Source: Corynebacterium resistens DSM 45100 (lineage in GTDB: Bacteria; Actinomycetota; Actinomycetes; Mycobacteriales; Mycobacteriaceae). Taken from it: 64,000 bases of DNA. The stretch covers positions 2,294,001 to 2,358,000 of the forward strand of contig NC_015673.1 in NCBI RefSeq assembly GCF_000177535.2, in the 5' to 3' direction. Numbering within the stretch: the first letter of the stretch is position 1; every line of letters begins with the position of its first letter. This document shows positions 17,015 through 28,994 of this stretch, in pieces. The notes beneath the pieces were generated by a model, which was not told the DNA's origin, did not search any database, and worked only from the letters and a program-made list of their open reading frames with translations. The position numbers and the translations under genes are program-made.

Positions 17015-18811
17015 TTAGCTGGAGGTTTTCTTCCTCCGACGCCGCCTCTTCCGAGGAGGTGGCAGCTGGCCCTTCGCGCGCAGATCGGCCACATGCTCCG
17101 CTAGTGCGTCCACGAGCTCCGGTACCCCGGCCGCTTCGGGCATGACATCCACGCGGAGGCCATGTTCACGCGCGGTTTGGGCTGCCATCGGTCCGATGCA
17201 AGCAATGATGGTGCGCGCATGTGGCTTACCCGCGATGCCGACGAGATTTTTGACGGTCGAAGAGGACGTGAAGCAGACTGCGTCGAAGCCACCGGTCTTG
17301 ATCATGTCGCGAATCTCGGGGCTCGGCGGGGCCGCCCGCACGGTGCGGTAGGCCACGACATCTTCCACATCCCAGCCAAGGTCGATGAGGCCATCGACGA
17401 GCACGTCCGTGGCGATATCGGCACGTGGCAGCAAAACCTTATCCACCATGTCCACGTCAGGATCGTAAGCAGGGAAAACGTCCACCAAGCCCGAAGCGTT
17501 GCGCGCATTATCCTTTGGCAACAGCTCTGGGGTGATACCGAGGTCGAGGACGGATTGTGCGGTCTTCGGCCCCACAGCCGCCACGCGTACTCCGGCGAGG
17601 GCTCGGGCATCGAGGCCAAACTCCTGGAGCTTCTCCCACGTAGCCTTCACTGCGTTAACGCTGGTGAACACCACCCAGTGATAGTGCCCATCCACGATCC
17701 CCTTGATCGCACGTTCCATCTGAACAGGTGTGCGAGGTGGCTCCACGGAGATCGTGGGCACCTCCACTGGAATTGCACCATGGGAGGCCAAACGGGCGCT
17801 CATCGGCCCAGCTTGGTTTTTCGCACGGGGGACTAGAACGGTCCATCCATACAGCGCGCGATTTTCCCACCACGAGTACTTGGAGCGATTGCCAACTTCA
17901 CTACCGATCGTGACGATAAGTTCGTCTGGGAGCTCGCCTTCCTTAGCAGCGGGCCCGGAAGCAGCAGCGATCGACTTCAGCGTATCCAGCGTGACATCGT
18001 AGCTACGCTGGCGACGGGTCGTGCCGTGCAAAGTTACTGTCGCCGGAGTGGAGCCCGGGATGCTACGCGCCTTCAACTCCGAGGCAATGCCCATCAAGTC
18101 GCTTGGCGCAGCAGTGAGGATCAACGGTAAGCCGGCACCGGCGAGCTGATCCCAATCCGTTCCTCCTCGCACATCGGCAGTGGTCACATCTGGCCCGACA
18201 CGGATACCGGTAAACGCGGGTACCGCCACAGACCCAGTCATGCCAGGTACGACTTGGAACTCTACGCCCAGGTTCTCTACCTCTTGCAGCTCCAGCAAAA
18301 CCCCCGGCGTGCTCAACGGGTTGCCAGCCACTAGGCGAATAACATCGTTGCCGGCCTTCGCACACGCGACCATTTGCTGAGCGATAACCACCGGATCAGC
18401 TGGGACCATGACGGCGGCCGAGTCTTCGCCACCCTCGGTAGCGGCGGTTGCGGCCTCATCGGCGTCATCCCCATCGGCATCCACCGCAGCGCCCGGCGCC
18501 GCAAAAACGATCTCCGCCGCCGTTGGAGGCTCCGGTCGCGGTGGACGCCGACGAGCACCGGCTTCGCGCGCAGCAGCCACGCGCTGTTCCCATTCCTTTT
18601 CTGCAGCATCCAGCTTGTGCTGAGGCACGGGCACTTTGGCAGCAATCAGGGACTGCACTCCGTTGAGCACCGCTGGATCCACCCAGGCATAAGCGGTGTG
18701 TTCGATGACGTCGCGTGCGCGGACGGTCAGCAATTCCGGGTTACCTGGGCCGGCACCCACAAAGAGCACTCGGCCCTGCTGACCCACAGGGTCCATTCCG
18801 GAAACAGTCAT
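17015..18811 (-). CDS. hemD: Uroporphyrinogen-III synthase fused to a SUMT-like domain
   Basis: A 598-residue two-domain protein, ATG at 18811. Residues about 10-310 resemble uroporphyrinogen-III methyltransferase (GAGPGNPELLTVRA at the start). The family's KGGDPFVFGRG segment reads VAGNPLSTPG, so methyl transfer is doubtful. A roughly 60-residue Ala/Asp/Glu/Pro-rich insert splits this domain near 80-140. Residues about 320-580 are HemD, which closes hydroxymethylbilane into uroporphyrinogen III. The end is strongly basic (five Arg in a row and several Lys). This domain pairing is usual in actinobacteria. Confidence 0.9.
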   Translation of the reverse strand: MTVSGMDPVGQQGRVLFVGAGPGNPELLTVRARDVIEHTAYAWVDPAVLNGVQSLIAAKVPVPQHKLDAAEKEWEQRVAAAREAGARRRPPRPEPPTAAEIVFAAPGAAVDADGDDADEAATAATEGGEDSAAVMVPADPVVIAQQMVACAKAGNDVIRLVAGNPLSTPGVLLELQEVENLGVEFQVVPGMTGSVAVPAFTGIRVGPDVTTADVRGGTDWDQLAGAGLPLILTAAPSDLMGIASELKARSIPGSTPATVTLHGTTRRQRSYDVTLDTLKSIAAASGPAAKEGELPDELIVTIGSEVGNRSKYSWWENRALYGWTVLVPRAKNQAGPMSARLASHGAIPVEVPTISVEPPRTPVQMERAIKGIVDGHYHWVVFTSVNAVKATWEKLQEFGLDARALAGVRVAAVGPKTAQSVLDLGITPELLPKDNARNASGLVDVFPAYDPDVDMVDKVLLPRADIATDVLVDGLIDLGWDVEDVVAYRTVRAAPPSPEIRDMIKTGGFDAVCFTSSSTVKNLVGIAGKPHARTIIACIGPMAAQTAREHGLRVDVMPEAAGVPELVDALAEHVADLRAKGQLPPPRKRRRRRKKTSS

Positions 18812-18882
18812 GTCGGTACGGCTTTCTATTTTCGCTACCCGTGCTGGATGCACGAGAGTATCTACAAGCTTTGAGGAAGTCG

Positions 18883-18918
18883 GGGGTGGCCAGCGGCCTT
18901 TTGTTCCGACGCCACCCC
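18883..18918. other. Stem-loop between hemC and hemD
   Basis: GGGGTGGC (18883-18890) and GCCACCCC (18911-18918) form an 8-bp stem with a 20-base loop in the 183-base gap between hemC and hemD. The loop and right arm carry a TTGTTCCGACGCCAC motif (18901-18915) found twice more in the window. No T-run follows on the transcribed strand. It could be a weak terminator, an RNA processing site or part of a motif with a DNA-level role. Confidence 0.4.
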
Positions 18919-18994
18919 GGGGCGGCCACGAATTCGCGAACCGGATGGGGTGAAGAGGATTGGTGTGGAAGCTTTGCTTGAGCTAGTTCGGAAG

Positions 18995-20062
18995 TTATCT
19001 GGCTTCCGCGACTAAGTCGCTAGCTCCCGCTTCCAAGAGGATGGTGCCTAATCTGCTGCCCGCGTCGAAGGCGCGGGCTAGGAGTTGCTCGCGTTTGTCT
19101 AAGTCGGGTTTTGTTTCCTGCGGTCTCTCGGCATTAACAAACTCGCGCGGGAACGTCACTTTCACAGTGTCCACCAACTGTTTTGTTCCGTCCATGCCGA
19201 ATACTCCAGCAGAAATTGTTAGCTCCGTGTGGTCGCTTCCGGTCCACTCGGAGTGAGCTGCTACGGGGGCCGAGCACCCCGCTTCCAGTGTGGCGAGGAC
19301 AGCGCGTTCTGCAGCCGCCATTAGGTGGCTGGGTAGATGCTCGAGTGGAAGCACTGCCTGCCAAGCTTCGTCATCGTCTGCACGGACTTCCACGGCTAGT
19401 GCTCCTTGAGCGGGAGCAGGCATGATGACGTGAGGATCTAAAGATTCAGCCGCGCGGTCAAGTTGGCCCACGCGTTCCAACCCAGCGCGAGCTAGAATCA
19501 CCGCGTCCAAGTCCGTACCCACGCGCCCCATACGACTATCGATGTTGCCGCGCAAGGGCAGAATCTCTAGGTCAGGGCGCACCGCGCGCAATTGCGAGAC
19601 GCGTCGTGGTGCACTGGTGCCCACCTTGGCACCTTCCGGGAGATCCTTGAGTAGGCGGTTATCTACACTGACCAGCACTTCGCGGGGATCAACACGCTCC
19701 GGCACGATGATGCGGAATCGCTTGTCCGGTGCCGTAGGGAGATCCTTGAAGGAGTGCACGGCAACGTCGCATTCCTTAGCTGCCAGCGCGTTGCGCAGTG
19801 TCTCCGTGAAAACACCCACGCCAATCTGTGCTACCGGGATTTGTGAAGCCTGCGAGGCATCGCCGGGGGTCTGCACGATGTGCAACTCAGAAGCCCACCC
19901 CTGCTCGGTGATTCCCGCCTGCACATGCCCCGATTGCGTGGTAGCCAACTGGGACCGCCGAGTACCGATGAGCAATGTGCGCTGCGACGTGAGATCCTGT
20001 GCCGCCTTAGCTCCCGTTGGATTAGCTTCCGAATCCTCGCGCGGAATGTGATTCTGAGACAA
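18995..20062 (-). CDS. hemC: Porphobilinogen deaminase (hydroxymethylbilane synthase)
   Basis: A 355-residue enzyme that polymerises four porphobilinogens. The dipyrromethane cofactor attaches to C263 in [10 protein letters not shown], and [16 protein letters not shown] and SFKDLPTA are family signatures. An N-terminal extension of about 28 polar residues precedes the domain. The start is 3 bases after the hemA stop, so translation is probably coupled. Confidence 0.96.
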   Translation of the reverse strand: MSQNHIPREDSEANPTGAKAAQDLTSQRTLLIGTRRSQLATTQSGHVQAGITEQGWASELHIVQTPGDASQASQIPVAQIGVGVFTETLRNALAAKECDVAVHSFKDLPTAPDKRFRIIVPERVDPREVLVSVDNRLLKDLPEGAKVGTSAPRRVSQLRAVRPDLEILPLRGNIDSRMGRVGTDLDAVILARAGLERVGQLDRAAESLDPHVIMPAPAQGALAVEVRADDDEAWQAVLPLEHLPSHLMAAAERAVLATLEAGCSAPVAAHSEWTGSDHTELTISAGVFGMDGTKQLVDTVKVTFPREFVNAERPQETKPDLDKREQLLARAFDAGSRLGTILLEAGASDLVAEAR

Positions 20063-20065
20063 TGT

Positions 20066-21505
20066 TTAAACCTCACCGATCTGGTTGCGGGTCGCGGAAA
20101 TGGCCTTGACCTCGTTAGATACGTCCCGGATAGCTTGGGCGCGGGATTCCTTAGTAGCGGTTCCAGTGGGAAGCTGGAATAGCGCTGCCAATGCATCGGC
20201 ATAGCTCACCTGCTGCCCACCCGCGGAAAGCCGTTTGGCTTGCACAGTTGGGGTATGCAGCAGTTTGTCTACGATGCGCCGGACGGTCTTTTGTACTTCT
20301 GCCCGGTGTTCAGCGGACATCCCTTCTGTGTGCTTTTCCAGCAGCATCAGCTCTTCCGCCATGACATCCGCTGCTTTTTGTCGCAGAGCTTTCACGGTGG
20401 GGATGACGGACTGAGCGCGCTGTTGTTCCAAGAACTCCTCGAGCTCCTGGGCCACGATGAATCGTGCAGAATCCTCATCTGCCGCAGATTCACCCGCCAT
20501 CGTGGTGAGCTCCTCGATGTTCAGCAAGGTGACCCCTTCGCACATCCCAGCGGTTTGCTCAATATCGCGGGGCATAGAAAGGTCAACCAGCACCAGCGGG
20601 CGAACCTCGGTGGAGCTAGCAGCAGTGTCGGTTCCGCGATGGGCAGGTTCCATGGCGGTAGCCACGGCGTCGCCAGTGACGACACATTCAACGGCACCGG
20701 TCGCAGACACAACGATGTCCACGGAAGCCAGCACATCAGGGATTGCGCTGAAAGGCACAGCCGAAGCATTCACACCGGCTTCTCGAGCATGCCCCACGAG
20801 GTTCTCCGCACGAGAGAGAGTGCGGTTAGCGACGGTGATGTGCTCTACACCGAGCTTTCCTAGGTGGGTTGAAGCTAGGGATGCCATCGCACCAGCGCCA
20901 ATCACCAACGCACGTTTGCCCATCAGGTCTCGCGCACCGTCGAGGTGCAAAAAGCCCAAGGCTTTGTCCACCGCGAAGGAAACCATCGAGGCCCCGGCAG
21001 TATCGATCGCAGTTTCGGAGTGCACACGCTTGCCAGTTCGCAAAGCACGCTGTGTGAGGTCGTGCAAGGTACGGCCGACGGTTCCGATCTCGTTGGCATC
21101 TTGGTACGCGCTGCGCAGTTGGCCGATAATCTGCTGCTCGCCCATCACCATCGAATCCAAGCCAGACGCCACGTTCAGCATGTGCTCCGCAGCAGAATTC
21201 GAGTAGTGAACGTAGAGATGGGGTTCCAGCTCCTCGGCAGGCACAGCCGAGAACCGCGAAATCGTCTCCACCACATGGTCGAGGCCATCGTGGAACGCGT
21301 TGGCCACGGTGTATAGCTCAAAGCGGTTACATGTTGATAGCACTAGGGCTTCGCTCAACGCATCGGATTCCATCAAAGCGAGCTGCATTTTCTGCATGTC
21401 AGCGTCCGCAATGGAGACCTGTTCCAGCATCGTCACTGGCGCGGAGCGGAAAGATAACCCAACAAGCAACACCTGTGCGGACCCAGTCCTGGCGTTACTG
21501 GCCAT
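20066..21505 (-). CDS. hemA: Glutamyl-tRNA reductase
   Basis: A 479-residue enzyme that reduces glutamyl-tRNA to glutamate-1-semialdehyde, the committed heme step. The catalytic Cys is C59 in LSTCNRFELY. The NADPH domain (about 180-320) and C-terminal dimer helix follow. The ATG at 21505 has GGGAGGTCGAG upstream; the longer open frame to 21637 is not supported. It heads the hemACDB run. I saw no iron box of the DtxR type in the 210 bases upstream. Confidence 0.96.
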   Translation of the reverse strand: MASNARTGSAQVLLVGLSFRSAPVTMLEQVSIADADMQKMQLALMESDALSEALVLSTCNRFELYTVANAFHDGLDHVVETISRFSAVPAEELEPHLYVHYSNSAAEHMLNVASGLDSMVMGEQQIIGQLRSAYQDANEIGTVGRTLHDLTQRALRTGKRVHSETAIDTAGASMVSFAVDKALGFLHLDGARDLMGKRALVIGAGAMASLASTHLGKLGVEHITVANRTLSRAENLVGHAREAGVNASAVPFSAIPDVLASVDIVVSATGAVECVVTGDAVATAMEPAHRGTDTAASSTEVRPLVLVDLSMPRDIEQTAGMCEGVTLLNIEELTTMAGESAADEDSARFIVAQELEEFLEQQRAQSVIPTVKALRQKAADVMAEELMLLEKHTEGMSAEHRAEVQKTVRRIVDKLLHTPTVQAKRLSAGGQQVSYADALAALFQLPTGTATKESRAQAIRDVSNEVKAISATRNQIGEV

Positions 21506-21716
21506 AGGTATCTCGACCTCCCTAGAAGACACGTGTTTACGAACCACTACGGTATCCCTTATCCCACCCCGATGACAAAACGTAGGCACCTTACTGTTAT
21601 ATGGTTCCAGTTCCTTCGCCATACCGTCTCGGCTCACTCGCGATATTTTCCCGCCTTCTCCAGAGACTGTCTAGCCGGCCGCTATACCAAGGATGACGGA
21701 GCCTCAGCGTGCACGA

Positions 21717-21980
21717 TTACTTCCGTAAAGCCGCCGCGAGTTCCTCGTTTTCAACTTCCCAACAGGCAAATTCCTCATTGTCAATCAGCACTACTGGCAC
21801 CCTATCCCCGAACTCGATTGCCAACTCCCCACCGACGCCCTCCTGATCCACATCCACGACCTCCAGCAGGGCCCCGGCTTCCTCGACGACGGGAGCGATC
21901 TGTTCCTTGACCCGGCCACAGGATCCACAAGACTTTCGTGTCATGAGCGTCACCGTATGGGGGACAGATCTACTCGGCAT
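21717..21980 (-). CDS. Glutaredoxin-like thioredoxin-fold protein
   Basis: An 87-residue protein with a CGSC redox motif close to the N-terminus ([17 protein letters not shown]) and a short thioredoxin fold. The ATG at 21980 is placed 9 bases after AAGAAGG; an in-frame GTG three codons earlier is possible. Mycothiol-making actinobacteria encode several such small proteins. It lies just upstream of hemA and may supply reductant, but that is inference. Confidence 0.85.
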   Translation of the reverse strand: MPSRSVPHTVTLMTRKSCGSCGRVKEQIAPVVEEAGALLEVVDVDQEGVGGELAIEFGDRVPVVLIDNEEFACWEVENEELAAALRK

Positions 21981-22094
21981 CGTTTTCACCCTTCTTTAGC
22001 GATGTGCAACATTCCATGTCTATTGCTGTGCAGTCTAACCCCGCTTCCTCGATCCGCAGCGGCGAGGATATACAGCTGCGGTAAATTAGGGAAT

Positions 22095-23255
22095 GTGAAA
22101 TTTGAGCTAGGCCATCTGTATGCTGCCGCGGTTACCCGATTGGAGCGAGCGGAAAACACCGTCGCCACCATCGCCCGCGCTGCGGGTGGCCGCACGCTGG
22201 GAATCCTACGTGGCATTCTCAGTCGCCGGATATTCCCAGCGCGTGGGGAAAGTGCACAAAGGGAAGCCGGCGAGGCGTCGGCGGAAGTAGCCCTAACCCC
22301 CACTATCGGTGACTCTAACGACCAGCTGGACCCCGTGGCGTTGAAACATGATGTAACCCGCGAGCAGCTGCGCGGCGGAATCGCCAACATCGAGGGCGCT
22401 CGCGCCGCAGCCCAGGGGCGGCACCACCTGAATGCACCCGACCCAAGCATTCCGCAGGATCCTGGAGCAGCCGCATTCTTCGACGTGGACAACACCTTGA
22501 TTCGGGGAGCGTCGATTTTGCTCTTCGCCCGTGGCTTAGCGCGCAGGCGGTTCTTCACGGTTCGGCAGATCGCGGGCTTCGCGTGGAAACAGTTGAAGTT
22601 CCAAATGAGAGGGGAAGAGGACGTAAGCGACATTTCTGCGGGCCGAGATCAAGCGCTGGGTTTTGTTAAGGGACGTAAAGAGTCCGAAGTTGTCGCTCTG
22701 GCCGAAGAAATCTGGGCTGCGACGATTGCGGAACGCATCTTCCCTGGCACCCGCGAACTCGCGGAAATGCACCTACAAGCTGGCCAGCAAGTGTGGTTGG
22801 TCTCAGCAACTCCCGTACAGCTAGCCCAGGTAATTGCGCGCGAGTTGGGCTTCACGGGGGCGCTCGGCACAGTGGCGGAAGTTCAAGATGGCGAGTTCAC
22901 CGGTCGCATGGTCGGTGACCTCTTGCACGGTCCGGGTAAGAAATACGCGGTGGCGGCCTTGGCAGAACGCGAAGGTCTAGACCTCACGCGTTGCACGGCC
23001 TACTCCGATTCGATCAATGACATTCCATTGTTGTCCATGGTAGGAACCGCGGTGACCGTTAATCCGGACTCGGGGTTGCGAGCCGAAGCCAAAAAGCGCG
23101 GTTGGGAGGTGCGGGATTACCGACGCCGCAAGCGTGCCTGGCAACGTGTTCGCAACAGCGCGTCTTCGGCCAAATCGGGTGCGAAGCGCGCTGGCTTCCG
23201 CGCGCGCGAGGAAGCACGCCACCTTCGCGACCGCGGGCGGCAACGGCGTTCCTAG
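22095..23255 (+). CDS. HAD-IB family phosphatase (SerB1-like)
   Basis: 386 residues from the GTG at 22095, preceded by AGGGA. The HAD core begins near residue 125 with the [13 protein letters not shown] nucleophile motif. Later come SATP (motif II) and the [12 protein letters not shown] metal-binding motif. The family includes phosphoserine phosphatases and lysophospholipid-type phosphatases, so the substrate is open. A 115-residue N-terminal region of no clear fold and a C-terminal tail of about 55 residues very rich in Arg, Lys and Ala are unusual. The mycobacterial counterpart in this gene order is called SerB1. Confidence 0.85.
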   Translation: MKFELGHLYAAAVTRLERAENTVATIARAAGGRTLGILRGILSRRIFPARGESAQREAGEASAEVALTPTIGDSNDQLDPVALKHDVTREQLRGGIANIEGARAAAQGRHHLNAPDPSIPQDPGAAAFFDVDNTLIRGASILLFARGLARRRFFTVRQIAGFAWKQLKFQMRGEEDVSDISAGRDQALGFVKGRKESEVVALAEEIWAATIAERIFPGTRELAEMHLQAGQQVWLVSATPVQLAQVIARELGFTGALGTVAEVQDGEFTGRMVGDLLHGPGKKYAVAALAEREGLDLTRCTAYSDSINDIPLLSMVGTAVTVNPDSGLRAEAKKRGWEVRDYRRRKRAWQRVRNSASSAKSGAKRAGFRAREEARHLRDRGRQRRS

Positions 23256-23280
23256 GGAGCATTCGCTCGAAAAACGAAAA

Positions 23281-23315
23281 ATCCGCCCTCCTCACGGGGG
23301 TGAGGCAGGGCGGAT
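23281..23315 (-). terminator. Intrinsic terminator of the bS22 gene
   Basis: ATCCGCCCT-CCTCAC pairs with GTGAGG-C-AGGGCGGAT (one bulge), forming a strong stem. Read on the minus strand it is followed by TTTTTCGTTTTTCG. It lies 40 bases past the bS22 stop and 25 bases past the stop of the convergent HAD gene, so it may serve both. Confidence 0.85.
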
Positions 23316-23354
23316 ACGATCTCCACTCGTGACGGCCAAGGGCCGTGCGGGAGA

Positions 23355-23456
23355 TTACTTTCCGAGCTTCCGTCGCTGAACGCGGGTCCGGCGGAGCATC
23401 TTGCGGTGCTTCTTCTTGGACATGCGCTTACGGCGCTTCTTGATGACAGAACCCAT
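23355..23456 (-). CDS. Small ribosomal protein bS22 (AURKAIP1/COX24 domain)
   Basis: A 33-residue, extremely basic protein starting [19 protein letters not shown] and ending RRKLGK. This matches, nearly residue for residue, the bS22 protein found in actinobacterial 30S subunits as I remember the mycobacterial sequence. It is too short for many gene finders. The ATG is at 23456 and a strong terminator follows. It sits beside the BldC-like HTH gene and proC, the same neighbours as in mycobacteria. Confidence 0.92.
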   Translation of the reverse strand: MGSVIKKRRKRMSKKKHRKMLRRTRVQRRKLGK

Positions 23457-23675
23457 AACGGGAACCTCGCTTTTCGTCGCTTCGCTTACAAATCTTCAAC
23501 GCGCGGTACCGGTGTTTTGCACCCCACACCAGCGTTGTTACCTCCACATCACCAAACAGAGTTGGTGTAGAGAGCCGCTGGGGAGTACAAGTTCACGCTT
23601 GGTCCGCAGCCACGGTGCCGGGGGCGGTGCCGACACGAATGGTCATTACTTTACCTTGCCCCGCTGGTGACAACC

Positions 23676-23720
23676 AAAAACCCCCACAAACTCGACTATC
23701 ACGCCGAGCGAGTGGGGGCT
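23676..23720 (-). terminator. Intrinsic terminator of the BldC-like gene
   Basis: On the minus strand AGCCCCCAC...CTCG pairs with CGAG...GTGGGGG, followed by TTTTTGG. It starts 18 bases past the HTH gene stop. The rest of the 282-base gap up to bS22 holds no gene that I can see and should contain the bS22 promoter. Confidence 0.8.
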
Positions 23721-23738
23721 TGGCAAAGCAGCGCAATG

Positions 23739-23939
23739 TTAGCCAGTCTGAGACGGTGAGTACACCGATGCTCCCAGGTACTCATTAACTGCGCTCTCCC
23801 GCACTCGGAAGTTACGGCCAACCTGAACGGCCGGCAGTTCCTCGGAGTGGATCAAACGGTAAACAGTCATTTTGGACACGCGCATCAGTTTCGCAACCTC
23901 TGCGACGGTCAAAAATGCTCCAGAGTCATTATTCGCCAT
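23739..23939 (-). CDS. BldC-like winged-HTH DNA-binding protein
   Basis: A 66-residue protein of the MerR-like excisionase fold. The segment FLTVAEVAKLMRVSKMTVYR is the HTH, followed by HSEELPAVQVGRNFRV, the wing that reads the minor groove. This is the BldC type of small actinobacterial regulator that binds DNA cooperatively, not a phage excisionase in this context. It lies downstream of proC, in the position of the mycobacterial HTH gene next to bS22. Confidence 0.88.
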   Translation of the reverse strand: MANNDSGAFLTVAEVAKLMRVSKMTVYRLIHSEELPAVQVGRNFRVRESAVNEYLGASVYSPSQTG

Positions 23940-24156
23940 TTAAAATTCACTTTCTTCGCGCTGCCATGCGCTGCAGGCTTCCCCTCCTGCAGGACTTCAC
24001 ACGTCAATCGCTCTTGGCCATAATAACGTGAATGTAGTGACTTTTGGGAGCAGAGGGGGAAAGATATGTTTTTGTTTCTTGTGTGAAGCCCCATGACCTG
24101 CAGGGACGCGTGTGACACATGTGGTCACTGCGCCCCTCCTCTGGGGGTTACTACAG

Positions 24157-24978
24157 CTACCCGAGTTCGCGGGAGCGGTTGGCACACGCCTCCGCCGCAT
24201 GGAAGAACGCCTTACGCAACCCGTTTTCCTCCAATGCGCGCAGCGCTGCTGCGGTAGTTCCACCGGGGCTGGTCACCTTAGCACGTAGCTCGGATGGGCC
24301 ATCACCATCTTCCTCTTCCTGACCGCGCACCATCATTGCTGCTGCGCCCTCAATGGTGGATACGGCCAATTGCTCCGCCAAAGGCCGTGGCAGCCCCTGT
24401 TGCACACCCGCGTCCACGAGAGCCTCTACGGCAAGGAAGAAGTATGCAGGGCCGGAACCTGAAACTGCAGTTACAGCATCAAGGTCCTTCTCTTTCACAA
24501 CGACCGCAGTGCCAACCTTGCCCATAATGTTCTGCACACCCTCAAGGTGGCTTTCCTCTGCAAACCGTCCTCCGGCCAGCGCGCTAGTTCCCTTCCCCAC
24601 AAGCATGGGAGTGTTCGGCATAATGCGAACGACTGGGGTCCCAGCCGGCAGCGCACCTTCCATTGCCTCGAGTGTGACACCGGCGGCAACGGAGACCACA
24701 ACAGTCTCCTCATCGTTGTCATCGAGCACATCGGCCACTTCCTGAAACACGGGCACGATGCCATCGGGCTTCACGCAGTTAAACAGGTAGTCCACACCCT
24801 CTGCAGCCTCCACGGCTTCCAGAGTGGTCACCACACCGTATTTGTCCTTCAGGTAATCCAGACGTTCCTGGGTACGGTCTGCGACGATAACCTTCTTGGC
24901 ATCTCCTCCATCGGCAATAATGCCGGACAGGAGTGCTTCACCGATGTTTCCGCCACCAATAATTCCAATGTTTGTCAT
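24157..24978 (-). CDS. proC: Pyrroline-5-carboxylate reductase
   Basis: A 273-residue enzyme for the last step of proline synthesis. It starts MTNIGIIGGGNIGEALLSG, the NADPH-binding Rossmann loop, and has the C-terminal family signature VTSPGGTTAAAL. The ATG at 24978 has GGAGAG upstream; the longer open frame to 25128 runs toward the next gene and is not supported. Confidence 0.95.
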   Translation of the reverse strand: MTNIGIIGGGNIGEALLSGIIADGGDAKKVIVADRTQERLDYLKDKYGVVTTLEAVEAAEGVDYLFNCVKPDGIVPVFQEVADVLDDNDEETVVVSVAAGVTLEAMEGALPAGTPVVRIMPNTPMLVGKGTSALAGGRFAEESHLEGVQNIMGKVGTAVVVKEKDLDAVTAVSGSGPAYFFLAVEALVDAGVQQGLPRPLAEQLAVSTIEGAAAMMVRGQEEEDGDGPSELRAKVTSPGGTTAAALRALEENGLRKAFFHAAEACANRSRELG

Positions 24979-25143
24979 GCTCTCCAGCGTGCCAGCGTTC
25001 GGCGCCTCTCGCCACCTCCTCCACCTGCGGTGCCGGAGCAAACAGATGGGATCAGTAGGGCGGCCTCGTGTAGCAGTGCAAAAGAGCCTGCGCATAAAAA
25101 ATGCGCCGGTTATACCCAACCAGCGCAATTAGAGCTTCTTGCC

Positions 25144-26097
25144 TTACATGCCGAGGATCAGCCTCGGCCCCATTGTCAGAACGAGGCCAACCACAAATGC
25201 CAGCAGCAGGATCCACTTATCCTTGTGCCGAAGGATTGCGTGCACGATACCGACGAGGAATAGCGTCACTGCCAAAGCTAGGACCAAAACGATGCCGGCG
25301 CCCATACGATCCCACAGCAGCGAGAATCCAAAGAAAATGCCCACGCCGAGTGCCACGGCCAGGAGCGCCTGCACGATCATGGCCGGCCACGAAATGTGAT
25401 CGTCCTCGTACTCGAGAACCTCGTGTTCGCCGAGGCCCTCTTGCAGCTTCTGAACTTCTTCCTTATTCGAAAGCGCTACGGCCTTGCCACTCTTTTCGGT
25501 GCGCTTCTTATCGCTCTTTGCCGGTTCGTCGATCTTCTTTTCCTGCGACGCCACAGGCTTCCGCGATTCTGTTGCCCCCTTGGCACCAGACGCAACTTTA
25601 GACGCGGAGACTGCGGACGCTCCAGCGGCAGCGGCACCCGTAGCAGGACGTGGAGCCGCTACCTTACGCTCCGCTTCCGCCTTGCGCTCTGCCTCTGCCT
25701 TGCGCTCTGCCTCAGCCTTACGTTCGGCCTCCGCCTTGCGTTCAGCCTCTGCTTTACGCTCAGCTTCAGCTTTGCGTTCAGCTTCCGCCTTGCGCTCTGC
25801 CTCTGCCTTACGCTCCGCTTCCGCCTTGCGCTCTGCCTCTGCCTTGCGCTCCGCTTCAGTCTTACGTTCGGCCTCCGCCTTGCGCTCGGCTTCCGCCATG
25901 CGCTCAGCCTCTGCCTTTTGAGCGTCTTCCGCTGCAATGTGCTCATCCTTGACAACGGGGATGTTGCCCGTCAGCTCAGCAACAGACACGCCGCCATGCT
26001 CCAAGCTGCGACGACGGCGGCGCGGACGATCAGCATCGTCCTTCGGAGTGCGGCCGCTCCTCGCCAAAAGCTCAGCGACGGTTAGCTTTTCGCTCAT
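25144..26097 (-). CDS. Membrane protein with long KAEAER repeat region
   Basis: A 317-residue protein. Residues 1-60 are polar with an R-rich patch (DRPRRRRR). About 61-145 is a run of 14 hexapeptides of the KAEAER type, predicted to be one long charged helix. A Lys/Ala/Ser linker follows, then three TM helices in the last 90 residues (near 228-250, 257-279 and 285-303). The position between proC and ppx matches a membrane protein gene of mycobacteria. The length of the repeat is likely to vary between strains. Function unknown; a spacer or scaffold anchored in the membrane is plausible. Confidence 0.85.
   Translation of the reverse strand: MSEKLTVAELLARSGRTPKDDADRPRRRRRSLEHGGVSVAELTGNIPVVKDEHIAAEDAQKAEAERMAEAERKAEAERKTEAERKAEAERKAEAERKAEAERKAEAERKAEAERKAEAERKAEAERKAEAERKAEAERKAEAERKVAAPRPATGAAAAGASAVSASKVASGAKGATESRKPVASQEKKIDEPAKSDKKRTEKSGKAVALSNKEEVQKLQEGLGEHEVLEYEDDHISWPAMIVQALLAVALGVGIFFGFSLLWDRMGAGIVLVLALAVTLFLVGIVHAILRHKDKWILLLAFVVGLVLTMGPRLILGM
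25663..25914 (-). repeat. 14 tandem copies of an 18-bp coding repeat
   Basis: Fourteen in-frame 18-bp units each encode AEAERK or a close variant (one unit ends in Met, one begins with Thr). The nucleotide copies differ at third positions while the peptide is almost constant, so the peptide is under selection. A few units are identical at the DNA level, suggesting recent duplication as well. Confidence 0.92.
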
Positions 26098-26202
26098 CCT
26101 TTTTGTCCCATCATTGTCTAAAGCTCAACCTACAGTTCAGATATGTTACCCCGTGGCCACGAGAACGCACGAAAACCCGCTGTCCGTGTGTTCCCAAAAG
26201 AT

Positions 26203-28906
<2,704 letters not shown>

Positions 28907-28994
28907 GGTGCGAAAATGACCTTCCACAAATCAAAGGTTTACCTGTTGTGAATGTTACCGTCATACAACGTTTCTTGCGCGGTAACCAGCTCAG

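Noticed and set aside
21506..21716. DtxR/iron-box operator upstream of hemA
   Set aside because: I found no TTAGGTTAG-type dyad; heme control must be by other means or elsewhere.
25663..25914. Possible CRISPR-like array
   Set aside because: Units are 18 bp, directly tandem without spacers and in frame with a coding region.
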